A DNA stretch of 12,968 bases from Deltaproteobacteria bacterium (GTDB lineage Bacteria; Myxococcota_A; UBA9160; SZUA-336). This document shows positions 1-6,626 of this stretch, piece after piece. The stretch is from contig DAOUZG010000020.1 in assembly GCA_030665705.1 (NCBI GenBank), forward strand, positions 1 through 12,968, written 5' to 3'. Each line of letters opens with the position of its first letter. Position 1 is the stretch's first letter. The notes below the pieces were generated by a model. The model was not told the origin of the DNA. It saw only the letters and a list, made by a program, of their open reading frames with translations, and did no database searches. The position numbers were made by a program, and so were the translations under genes.

Positions 1-1
1 G

Positions 2-235
2 GCGGAACACGCCCGTCACCGTGAGGAGCGGGAGCGACAGGAGGCCGAGAGGGCTGCCCGACTGGCCGCGGCCGCCCAGGAGGCGGCGCAGGCAGCGAAA
101 GCCGAGAGGCCTGAAGGGGCCGAGCCGGGGGTCGAGAAGGAGGACGAAGACGTCCTCGTCGGGGACAAGGACGACAACGAGGACCAGGACAGGGACGAGG
201 ACCAGGACGAGGACAAGGACAAGGACCAGGACTAG
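2..235 (+). CDS. rpsF: Small ribosomal subunit protein bS6, C-terminal tail only (5'-truncated by window edge)
   Basis: The reading frame is open from the window edge to a TAG at 233-235 and gives 77 residues. The visible part is an Arg/Glu/Ala-rich, helix-prone stretch (about residues 1-37) followed by a very acidic tail of repeated Asp with Glu, Lys and Gln (about residues 45-77, ending KDKDQD). The conserved bS6 fold is not in the window. The identity is inferred from position: the frame ends 15 bp before rpsR, in the classical rpsF-rpsR-rplI order. bS6 binds bS18 on the 30S platform, and its C-terminus is often charged (in E. coli it carries Glu residues added by RimK), but a tail this long and Asp-rich is unusual. 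The DNA is built of short RAGGAC-like units, so the tail may vary in length by slippage. It could be another acidic protein, but the context argues strongly for bS6. Confidence 0.72.
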   Translation, partial: AEHARHREERERQEAERAARLAAAAQEAAQAAKAERPEGAEPGVEKEDEDVLVGDKDDNEDQDRDEDQDEDKDKDQD

Positions 236-250
236 GGGGAGACAGCCAGG

Positions 251-529
251 ATGTCGGACGAGATCATCGCCAAGGTTCCGTCCAAAAAGAAGCGACGCTC
301 GGCGCGAAAGCTATTCGTTCGAAAGAAGGCAGACCGCTTCGACATCGACCCGTCGATCGAGATCGACTACAAGGATGTGAAGCTCCTCAGGACGTTCCTC
401 ACCGAACGAGGGAAGATCATCCCGAGCCGGATCACGGGGAATTCTGCCAAGCACCAGCGGGCGCTTGCGGTGGCGATCAAGCGCGCCCGGCATCTCGCGC
501 TTCTGCCGTACACCTCGCAGCACACGTAG
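251..529 (+). CDS. rpsR: Small ribosomal subunit protein bS18
   Basis: This 92-residue protein has the usual bS18 length. It has a basic N-terminus (KKKRRSARK), then the family core [19 protein letters not shown], then [14 protein letters not shown] and the basic helix ending [10 protein letters not shown]. bS18 sits on the 30S platform next to bS6 and near the mRNA exit. The Cys residues found in zinc-type bS18 proteins are absent, so this is the cysteine-free form. The ATG start is preceded by purine-rich sequence (GGGGGAGA, then CAGG next to the ATG). The gene lies 15 bp after the rpsF stop and 9 bp before rplI, so co-translation in one operon is expected. Confidence 0.97.
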   Translation: MSDEIIAKVPSKKKRRSARKLFVRKKADRFDIDPSIEIDYKDVKLLRTFLTERGKIIPSRITGNSAKHQRALAVAIKRARHLALLPYTSQHT

Positions 530-538
530 GGGATCCCA

Positions 539-1084
539 ATGGAGGTCATCCTGACGGAGGAGGTCCCGAAGCTGGGCAACGCCGGCGACCTCGTTCGGGT
601 CAAGAACGGCTACGCGCGGAACTACCTCCTGCCCCGGGGGATGGCGCTGCTCGCCACGCGCGGTCGGGTGCGCGAGCTCGAGCACAAGAAGCGCGTGATC
701 GAGGAGAAGAACCGCAAGGAGCTCCACGGGCATGAGGCGATCGCCGCGCGGATCAACGTCGTCGAGCTCGAGTTCGGGATGCACTCGAGCGAGGAGGGGA
801 AGCTCTTCGGATCGGTGACGAACGCCGACATTGCCGAGGAGCTCCGCGAGAGGGGGATCGAGGTCGAACGGCGCAAGATCGACCTCCCGGAGCCCATCAA
901 GCAGGTGGGGGAGTACAAGGTGGCGGTGCGGCTGCATCGCGAAGTGTCGGCGGAGGTGGCCGTCAAGGTCACGTCGATTGACACACCGCCACCCGCAGAA
1001 GAGAGCGCCGAAGAGGGCGTGGAAGAGAGCTCAGAAGAGAGCTCAGAAGAGAGCGACGAAGAGTCGGAAGGTCCGGTAGAATAG
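539..1084 (+). CDS. rplI: Large ribosomal subunit protein bL9 with acidic C-terminal extension
   Basis: The protein has 181 residues, while typical bL9 has about 148-150. The N-domain is canonical: MEVILTEEVPKLG, then the rRNA-binding segment GDLVRVKNGYARNYLLPRG (residues 17-34). The long connecting helix follows at about residues 44-75, and the C-domain shows GKLFGSVTNADIAE (88-100). From about residue 149 an added tail is almost entirely Glu and Ser (EESSEESSEESDEESE), encoded by near-perfect 12-nt direct repeats around 1020-1065. bL9 binds 23S rRNA near the L1 stalk and affects frame maintenance and ribosome spacing. The Shine-Dalgarno (AGGGGAT) overlaps the rpsR stop codon. The family call is certain; the role of the tail is unknown. 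Confidence 0.97.
   Translation: MEVILTEEVPKLGNAGDLVRVKNGYARNYLLPRGMALLATRGRVRELEHKKRVIEEKNRKELHGHEAIAARINVVELEFGMHSSEEGKLFGSVTNADIAEELRERGIEVERRKIDLPEPIKQVGEYKVAVRLHREVSAEVAVKVTSIDTPPPAEESAEEGVEESSEESSEESDEESEGPVE
1010..1070 (+). repeat. Short tandem repeats encoding the bL9 Ser/Glu tail
   Basis: Within the 3' end of rplI the 12-nt unit GAAGAGAGCTCA occurs twice in tandem and is flanked by degenerate copies (GAAGAGAGCGCC upstream, GAAGAGAGCGAC downstream). All copies are in the same codon phase, so unit gain or loss would lengthen or shorten the acidic tail by four residues without a frameshift. The repeat is seen directly; length variation is an inference. Confidence 0.7.
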
Positions 1085-1098
1085 GATAGGTCCCGGCG

Positions 1099-1113
1099 CC
1101 ACCTCCGAGGTGG
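1099..1113 (+). promoter_or_regulatory. Small hairpin directly before the dnaB ribosome binding site
   Basis: CCACCT (1099-1104) and AGGTGG (1108-1113) form a perfect 6-bp stem around a 3-nt loop in the 44-nt gap between rplI and dnaB. The G-rich Shine-Dalgarno (GGGGAGAG, ending near 1124) follows at once, 5 nt or so before the GTG start at 1129. The hairpin has no T-tract, so it is not a normal intrinsic terminator. It may set dnaB translation or shield an mRNA end. Function is not shown by sequence. Confidence 0.35.
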
Positions 1114-1128
1114 GGGGGGAGAGATCGC

Positions 1129-2562
1129 GTGGCGCAGGAATCCCGAAAGAAGGGAAGCGAGGCGGTTCCGAGCGTCCGCTCCATACCGGCCGACCACGAG
1201 GCCGAGCGGGCGGTTCTCGGGGCGATTCTGCTGGATCACGACGCCCTCTACGGGGTGCTCGACCGCCTCAAGCCGCATCACTTCGACCACCCGCGCCACC
1301 GGATCCTCTACGAGGCGTGTACGGGGCTCGCGCAGAAGAACCAGGCCCCGACGCTGATCACGCTCCGCAACCACCTGGAGGAGAACGGGCTCCTCGAGGC
1401 CGCGGGCGGGGCCGTATTCGTGGCCCAGGTGGCCGACTCGGTGCCGACGGCTGCGCATATCGGGCACCACGCCCGCGTGGTCCGCGAGAAGGCACTTGCC
1501 CGCGAGCTGATCCGAACTTGCGAGCGCGTCGCGGTGCGCGGCTACGAGGGGGGCATGCCGGTCCACGAGCTGCTCGAGCAGGCCGAGCGCGACGTCCTCC
1601 ACGTGGGGGTCGGGCACGCGGAGGTCGGGTTCACGGGAATTCACGACGAGCTCGAGAGCACGTTCGACTACATCCAGAAGCTCCAGGAGGGGCACATCGT
1701 CGGCGTGCAGACGGGGTTCAAGGATTTCGACAAGATGACCGGCGGATTGAGCGGGGGAGACCTCGTCGTGCTCGCAGCGCGCCCGAGTGTCGGGAAAACG
1801 GCACTCGCGCTGAACATCGCCCGAAACTGCGCCGTCGACTACAACGGGTGCATCGCCGTCTTCTCGCTGGAGATGACCAAGCGCCAGCTGACTCTCCGAC
1901 TCCTCATGGCCGAAGCCGAGGTCGACTACTCTCGCTTCCGCAACGGGTACCTCGGCGACGGGGACTGGCGAAGGCTCACGCGGGCGGCCGACACCCTCAC
2001 CGATGCTCGGATCTTCATCGACGATTCCGGGGCGATCGGTGTCAGCGACATGGGCGCCAAGGCCCGTCGACTGCATCGCGAGCACCAGCTTACGCTGATC
2101 ATCGTCGACTACATCCAGCTCATTCAGAACCGAATCGGAAGCGAGCGCCGGGAGCAAGAGGTCGCCGAGACGACCCGAGCGCTGAAGCTGCTCGCCAAGG
2201 ACTTGGAAGTTCCGATCCTCGCGATCTCCCAGCTCAACCGTGGTCCGGAGAGCCGTCCCAACCCGCACAAGCGGCCCGTGCTGGCGGACCTGCGTGAGTC
2301 GGGGGCGATCGAGCAGGACGCCGACATAGTGGTGTTCATCTACCGGGACGAGCTCTACAACGACGACACCCACGACCGAGGTATCGCCGAGCTCAACTTT
2401 GCGAAGCAACGCAACGGGCCTACGGGCAAGGTCCACCTCCAGTTCGAGACCACCTACGCGCGGTTCCACAATCACTCGGGGCGCGACGCACCCCGGCCTG
2501 AGCTGGGCTTCGATCCGGGTCCCGACCTCGAGGGGGGAGGCGAGGCGGAGCCTCCCTTCTGA
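1129..2562 (+). CDS. dnaB: Replicative DNA helicase DnaB
   Basis: The protein has 477 residues, normal for the hexameric 5'-3' helicase that unwinds the replication fork and recruits primase. The N-terminal domain (about residues 18-115) begins with the usual IPADHEAERAVLGAILLD and is followed by a linker. The RecA-like domain starts with QTGFKDFDKMTGGLSGGDLVVLAARPS. Walker A is SVGKTA (residues about 219-224), Walker B is LIIVDYIQL (about 322-330), and SQLNR, LADLRESGAIEQDAD, FIYRDE and FAKQRNGPTG are all present. There is no intein. The GTG start is chosen because a strong G-rich Shine-Dalgarno precedes it and conserved sequence begins about 18 residues in. The gene follows the ribosomal proteins by 44 bp, and its stop overlaps the start of the next gene. 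Confidence 0.98.
   Translation: MAQESRKKGSEAVPSVRSIPADHEAERAVLGAILLDHDALYGVLDRLKPHHFDHPRHRILYEACTGLAQKNQAPTLITLRNHLEENGLLEAAGGAVFVAQVADSVPTAAHIGHHARVVREKALARELIRTCERVAVRGYEGGMPVHELLEQAERDVLHVGVGHAEVGFTGIHDELESTFDYIQKLQEGHIVGVQTGFKDFDKMTGGLSGGDLVVLAARPSVGKTALALNIARNCAVDYNGCIAVFSLEMTKRQLTLRLLMAEAEVDYSRFRNGYLGDGDWRRLTRAADTLTDARIFIDDSGAIGVSDMGAKARRLHREHQLTLIIVDYIQLIQNRIGSERREQEVAETTRALKLLAKDLEVPILAISQLNRGPESRPNPHKRPVLADLRESGAIEQDADIVVFIYRDELYNDDTHDRGIAELNFAKQRNGPTGKVHLQFETTYARFHNHSGRDAPRPELGFDPGPDLEGGGEAEPPF
2535..2556 (+). promoter_or_regulatory. GC-rich hairpin at the dnaB/LD-carboxypeptidase junction
   Basis: GGGAGGC (2535-2541) pairs perfectly with GCCTCCC (2550-2556) around an 8-nt loop, followed by TTCT and then the overlapping stop/start TGATG. 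It lies inside the last codons of dnaB. It ties up the only G-rich, Shine-Dalgarno-like sequence near the next start, so it could damp independent initiation, or act as a weak attenuator between dnaB and the recycling genes. The pairing is seen; the role is inferred. Confidence 0.4.
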
Positions 2563-3494
2563 TGGGAAGCGCAGGAACGCTCCACCTCCCCCGGCCGGTG
2601 ATGTCGGGAGCGATCGTTGGCGTCTGCGCTCCCGCGGGACCCGTGCACGAGCCGACGCTCGAGGAAGGGATCCGTTGGCTCGAGCGGGCGGGATACCGCG
2701 TCCGATGCGGCGAGCATCTACGCGCCCGAACCGGCTACCTCGCGGGCTGCGATCCCGATCGTGTCTCGGACCTGCGCGCTCTCGTGCGGGACCCGGAAGT
2801 GGGTGCGATCGTGCTTGCACGAGGAGGCTACGGAATCGGACGTATTGTCCGGGACCTCGATCCACGCGAGTTCAGCGATTCGGGCAAGGTGATCGTCGGG
2901 TACAGCGACGCGACCCTGCTTCTCTCCTTTCTCCGGGAGCGCGCGGGGCTGGCTTCGGTGCACGGGCCGATGTTGGATCGAACGGATACCACCTCCGCCG
3001 CGCGTGAGCGGCTGCTCGCCATGCTTCGGGGGGACAAGGAGGGTGTCCCGCCTCTTGTCGGTCGGGTGGCGAAGGGTGGACACGCGCGCGGCCCACTCGT
3101 CGGCGGAAGCCTCACTCTGGTCGTCGCGAGCCTCGGAACGCCGTGGGAGGTGAATACACGCGACGCCATTCTCTTCCTGGAGGATAAGGGGGAGCCGCCG
3201 TACCGGATCGACCGAATGCTCGTACAGCTTCGCGACGCCGGAAAGCTTCGCGCGGCAGTTGGAGTGGCGTTCGGACAGCTCGTCGAGTGCGAGGGGGAAC
3301 GCTACCCTGAGCCCCTCGTGACCGACGTCTTGCGGGCGGTCGTCACCTCCGAGGTGCAGGGCCCCATCGTTCTGGACCTACCCTTCGGACACGTCGCGGA
3401 CAACCACGCGCTCGGTGTCGGCGTCGAGGCCGAGCTGGACGGGAAGAGCGGGACGCTCACGCTGCTCGGTCCGGTCGTGGGAGAGACGAGTTGA
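2562..3494 (+). CDS. ldcA: Cytosolic LD-carboxypeptidase (muramoyltetrapeptide carboxypeptidase, peptidase family S66)
   Basis: The protein has 310 residues, typical of S66 enzymes, which remove the terminal D-Ala from muropeptide tetrapeptides during peptidoglycan recycling. The full catalytic set is visible: the nucleophile elbow GYSDAT with Ser115, Glu207 in LFLEDKGE, and His277 in PFGHVADN. Other family marks are ARGGYG (about residues 87-92), HGPM, the GPLVGGSLTLV motif, and YRIDRML after the Glu. No signal peptide is seen, so a cytoplasmic location fits. The ATG at 2562 overlaps the dnaB stop by 1 nt (TGATG) without its own good Shine-Dalgarno, suggesting translational coupling. A start at ATG 2601 is possible but would remove the usual N-terminal strand region. 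The gene is followed by a serine hydrolase and Mpl, which supports the recycling role. Confidence 0.93.
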   Translation: MGSAGTLHLPRPVMSGAIVGVCAPAGPVHEPTLEEGIRWLERAGYRVRCGEHLRARTGYLAGCDPDRVSDLRALVRDPEVGAIVLARGGYGIGRIVRDLDPREFSDSGKVIVGYSDATLLLSFLRERAGLASVHGPMLDRTDTTSAARERLLAMLRGDKEGVPPLVGRVAKGGHARGPLVGGSLTLVVASLGTPWEVNTRDAILFLEDKGEPPYRIDRMLVQLRDAGKLRAAVGVAFGQLVECEGERYPEPLVTDVLRAVVTSEVQGPIVLDLPFGHVADNHALGVGVEAELDGKSGTLTLLGPVVGETS

Positions 3495-4621
3495 GGGCTG
3501 CAGTGGTTCGTCGGAAGCTCGAACGGGTCGACCGTGCCGTGCGGCGCGCCGTCGATCGGGGGGAGATTCCGGGGGTCGTCATCTTGGCGAAGATGGGCGA
3601 GATCCCGCCCTACGAGGGGGTCTTCGGCTCTGCGGTCCTCACCCCTGAGCGGTGCGAGACCCGCGCCGACACGATCTACGATCTCGCCTCCCTCACCAAA
3701 GTGCTGGCCACGACGACGGCGATCCTGCTTCTAGTCGCTGAGCAGAAGCTCTTCCTCGACCAGGCGGTCGCCGACCTCCTCCCCGAATTCGCCGCGCAGG
3801 GCAAGGAGAAGGTCACCGTGCGTCACCTCCTGACGCACAGCTCGGGCCTCCGTCCCTGGCGCTCCTACTACGAGGATCTACGCGAGTGGGAGCACCGCAA
3901 GGGAGAGAGGCTCCTCGCGACCCCCGAAGGGCGCAAGAGGATCATCGGGCGCATTCTGCAAAGTGCGCTTCTGCACGAGCCGGGGGAAGCAGCGGTTTAC
4001 GGCGACCTCGGCTTCATCGTTCTCGGAGAGCTCGTAGAGCGGGTCTCCGGCGAGCCGCTCGATGCCTTTTGCTCACGGAAGATCTTCGAGCCGCTGGGGA
4101 TGGGCGACACCCGATTCCACCCGGTCCCGTATCGGGGAGACGTTGCACGCCTGGCCGCGACCGAGCTGTGTCCGTGGCGTGAGCGCGTGCTCGTAGGGGA
4201 GGTGCACGACGGGAACGCCTGGGCGATGGGCGGGGTCTCCGGGCACTCCGGGCTCTTTTCCACGACCGCCGACGTGATGCGCTTTGCAGAGGAGCTTCTC
4301 GCGGCCGAGCGGGGAGAGAGCGAGTTGTTTCCCGCAGACGTCGTCCGAGAGTTCGCCCGGAGGCAGGAGCTTCCTCCGGAGAGCGACTGGGCGCTCGGTT
4401 GGGACACACCGACTCGGGGGGCCTCGACGTCCGGCCAGTACTTCTCCGAGCGATCCGTCGGTCACACCGGGTTCACCGGAACGAGCCTTTGGATTGATCT
4501 CGAGCAGGGGGCCATCGTGGTCATGCTCTCTAACCGTCTCCACGTCGTCGCGAAGCGAAGCCGCTTTGCGCTTCGGCCCCTCGTTCACGACCTGGTTCTG
4601 GAGGCGTTTCGTGCCGCCTGA
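3491..4621 (+). CDS. Class C beta-lactamase-like serine hydrolase (family S12), probable muropeptide-related enzyme
   Basis: The protein has 376 residues with the penicillin-binding/beta-lactamase fold. The SxxK motif is SLTK (Ser67, Lys70), with the helix LATTTAILLLVAEQ after it and HLLTHSSGL further on. The second motif is Tyr170-Gly-Asp in place of the common YxN, and the third is His325-Thr-Gly in GHTGFTGTSLWID in place of KTG. This HTG form is, from family knowledge, common among esterases, amidases and the domains attached to some NagZ glucosaminidases, and it is not typical of resistance beta-lactamases. No signal peptide is visible, so the enzyme is probably cytosolic. The TTG start overlaps the upstream stop (TTGA) and has GGGAGAG 5 nt before it; GTG at 3503 is an alternative. 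Its place between an LD-carboxypeptidase and Mpl suggests a peptidoglycan recycling substrate. The exact reaction is not known. Confidence 0.85.
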   Translation: MRAAVVRRKLERVDRAVRRAVDRGEIPGVVILAKMGEIPPYEGVFGSAVLTPERCETRADTIYDLASLTKVLATTTAILLLVAEQKLFLDQAVADLLPEFAAQGKEKVTVRHLLTHSSGLRPWRSYYEDLREWEHRKGERLLATPEGRKRIIGRILQSALLHEPGEAAVYGDLGFIVLGELVERVSGEPLDAFCSRKIFEPLGMGDTRFHPVPYRGDVARLAATELCPWRERVLVGEVHDGNAWAMGGVSGHSGLFSTTADVMRFAEELLAAERGESELFPADVVREFARRQELPPESDWALGWDTPTRGASTSGQYFSERSVGHTGFTGTSLWIDLEQGAIVVMLSNRLHVVAKRSRFALRPLVHDLVLEAFRAA

Positions 4622-6050
4622 GCTCCCCCCGATCGAGCGGATCCGCCACGTTCACCTGATCGCAGTCGCTGGCACCGGAATGGGGACGCTCGCCTGCATG
4701 CTGGCGGACCGCGGCTTCCGCGTGACGGGGAGCGACCTCGATACCTACCCACCGATGAGCGAACAGCTCGCCGCGGCGGACATCCCCGTGCGCAAAGGGT
4801 TCGCCGCCGAGCATGTGGTTGCGGAGAGACCGGACCTCGTCATCATCGGGAACGCCGTCCGAGCGGAGAACCCCGAAGCCCGCGCGGTGGTCGAGGCGGG
4901 GGTACCGTACCTCTCCTTCTCGGACGCGGTGTACCACTTCTTTTTGCGGGGGAAGCACTCGGTCGTTGTTTCCGGAACCCACGGCAAGACGACCTGCACG
5001 AGCTTGATCGGCTGGATCCTCGCCCACGCGGGGCGCGACCCGAGCGTGCTGGCGGGTGGTGTCGTGCAGAACTTCGGCTCCAGCTTCCGTCTGGGAGAAG
5101 GTGAGCACTTCGTGATCGAGGGGGATGAGTACGACACCGCCTACTTCGACAAGACGCCGAAGTTTCTGCACTACGCGCCGCGTAGTGTCCTCTTGACCTC
5201 CTGCGAGTACGACCACGCCGATATCTACAGCTCGCTCGAAGACGTGGTCGACGCGTTTCGGTCGCTGGTGGCCCTCGTCCCGGCCGATGGGCGAATCATT
5301 GCAGCACTCGACGAGCCGAGCGTCCGTGCTGCCGTCGAGCCGGCGCGAGCCCAGGTCGAGGGGTACGGATTCACCGAAGCCGCTCTGTGGCAGGTCACCG
5401 ACGTCGCGTTCGACGAGAGGGGAACGAGCTTCACCCTGTGGCGGGAGCGGGAACGCCTTCGAAGATTCCAGGTTCCGCTGCACGGTCGGCACAACGTGGA
5501 GAACGTCCTCGGAGCCGTTGCCCTCACGAGCCACCTCGGGGTTGATCCCGATGAGGCGGCGGCTGCGGTGGCCGAGTTTCGCGGCGTACGGCGACGACAG
5601 GAGGTACGGGGCGAGGCCGGAGGGGTGGCGGTCATCGACGACTTCGCTCACCATCCGACGTCGGTCCGGGAGACGATCGCAGGGGTCCGGGCGCGCTTTC
5701 CAGGTCGAACGCTCTGGGCGATCTTCGAGCCGAGAACTCAGACCACCCGGCGCCGAATTTTCGAGGAGGCGTTCAGCGAGGCCCTGGCGGGCGCGGACCG
5801 GGTCATCGTAGCGCGCGTATACCGACCGGAGCAGATCCCGGAGGAAGAGCGGCTTCGCCCCGAGCGGGTCGTCTCGGCGCTGGGCTCCCGGGAGGTCGAA
5901 GCCGTACACTTGCAGGAGGTCGACGACATCGTCGAGCATGTGGCCCGGGAGCGTACGGGGGATGACGTCGCACTGATCATGTCGAACGGGGCCTTCGGCG
6001 GGATCTGTGAGCGGCTACTCGCCCGTCTCCGGAGCGCGGAGGAGGGGTGA
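4611..6050 (+). CDS. mpl: UDP-N-acetylmuramate:L-alanyl-gamma-D-glutamyl-meso-diaminopimelate ligase (murein peptide ligase)
   Basis: The protein has 479 residues of the Mur ligase family. Mpl attaches recovered murein tripeptide to UDP-MurNAc with ATP, bypassing MurC, MurD and MurE. The N-terminal nucleotide-binding domain has VAGTGMGTLA (residues 19-28) and VTGSDLDTYPPMS. The ATP P-loop is SGTHGKTT (121-128). Mpl-specific marks are GEGEHFVIEGDEYDTAYFDKTPKF and YDHADIY, which separate it from MurC. The C-domain has IDDFAHHPT (His347-His348) and FEPRTQT. The GTG at 4611 is chosen because GGAG lies 7 nt upstream, and because the long open frame upstream of it (to 4284) is antiparallel noise inside the previous gene. 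It overlaps the preceding stop by 11 nt, and its TGA overlaps the efp ATG. The LD-carboxypeptidase two genes upstream would produce its tripeptide substrate. Confidence 0.95.
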   Translation: MPPELPPIERIRHVHLIAVAGTGMGTLACMLADRGFRVTGSDLDTYPPMSEQLAAADIPVRKGFAAEHVVAERPDLVIIGNAVRAENPEARAVVEAGVPYLSFSDAVYHFFLRGKHSVVVSGTHGKTTCTSLIGWILAHAGRDPSVLAGGVVQNFGSSFRLGEGEHFVIEGDEYDTAYFDKTPKFLHYAPRSVLLTSCEYDHADIYSSLEDVVDAFRSLVALVPADGRIIAALDEPSVRAAVEPARAQVEGYGFTEAALWQVTDVAFDERGTSFTLWRERERLRRFQVPLHGRHNVENVLGAVALTSHLGVDPDEAAAAVAEFRGVRRRQEVRGEAGGVAVIDDFAHHPTSVRETIAGVRARFPGRTLWAIFEPRTQTTRRRIFEEAFSEALAGADRVIVARVYRPEQIPEEERLRPERVVSALGSREVEAVHLQEVDDIVEHVARERTGDDVALIMSNGAFGGICERLLARLRSAEEG

Positions 6051-6616
6051 TGGCGGATGTTCAGGCAACCAGTCTGCGAAAGGGGATGGGCATCGTCTTC
6101 GAGGGGAGCCTCTATCGTGTCCTCGACTTCGAGCACCGAACCCCCGGAAACAAGCGTGCCTTCGTGCAGACGAAGCTAAGAAATCTCTCCGACGGAACGC
6201 AGCGCGAGGTCAAGTTCTCATCGACCGACTCCCTCGAGCGCGCGGTCATTCAGACACGGGAGATGGAATACCTCTACGCGGAGGCTATGGGGTACGTCTT
6301 CATGGACACGGAGACCTACGATCAGATCACGATCCACGAAGGCACTATGCAGGAGGCCGTGCCGTGGCTCACCGAGGGGATGCGTGCGCTCGTCGAGATC
6401 TACGAGGGGCGCCCGATCGGCGTGCAGCTCCCCAAGGGGGTCGAGGCCGTCGTGGCCGAGACCGAACCCGTCGTGAAGGGCCAGACCGCATCGCGGTCCT
6501 CCAAACCCGCACGGCTCAGCAACGGCGTCGTCGTCCAGGTTCCTCCCTTCATCGGGGTGGGGGACCGCATCCGGGTGGATGCCGAGGAGGAGCGCTACAT
6601 CGAGCGGTGCAAGTAG
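6050..6616 (+). CDS. efp: Translation elongation factor P with an unusual loop tip
   Basis: The protein has 188 residues, the normal EF-P length with three beta-barrel domains. EF-P binds between the P and E sites and relieves ribosome stalling at polyproline. The N-domain has SLRKGMGIVFEGSLYRVLDFEHRTPG, then AFVQTKLRNL. The middle domain shows YLYAEAMGYVFMDTETYDQ, and the C-domain shows VKGQTAS, KPARLSNGVVVQVP and GDRIRVD. Counted without gaps against E. coli EF-P, position 34, the modified Lys in E. coli, is Asn here, and it is followed by Lys35 and Arg36 (PGNKRAF). The ATG at 6050 overlaps the mpl stop (TGATG) and sits 6 nt after GGAGGA; the GTG at 6047 is a less likely start. No EpmA, EpmB or EarP modification gene is in the window. 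Confidence 0.96.
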   Translation: MADVQATSLRKGMGIVFEGSLYRVLDFEHRTPGNKRAFVQTKLRNLSDGTQREVKFSSTDSLERAVIQTREMEYLYAEAMGYVFMDTETYDQITIHEGTMQEAVPWLTEGMRALVEIYEGRPIGVQLPKGVEAVVAETEPVVKGQTASRSSKPARLSNGVVVQVPPFIGVGDRIRVDAEEERYIERCK

Positions 6617-6626
6617 CTTCGGGCGC

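Noticed and set aside
622..2865. Very long minus-strand open frame (747 codons) opposite rplI, dnaB and ldcA
   Set aside because: It is antisense to three clear conserved genes and has the Arg/Leu/Val/Asp-rich composition of a mirror frame in GC-rich DNA; no recognisable domain is present.
4284..4610. Plus-strand extension upstream of mpl within the S12 gene
   Set aside because: It is the out-of-frame shadow of the S12 gene end; Mpl similarity starts only after the GTG at 4611, which has its own Shine-Dalgarno.
4530..5939. 469-codon minus-strand open frame opposite mpl
   Set aside because: Mirror frame of mpl codons; no family features, and the sense strand encodes a fully conserved ligase.
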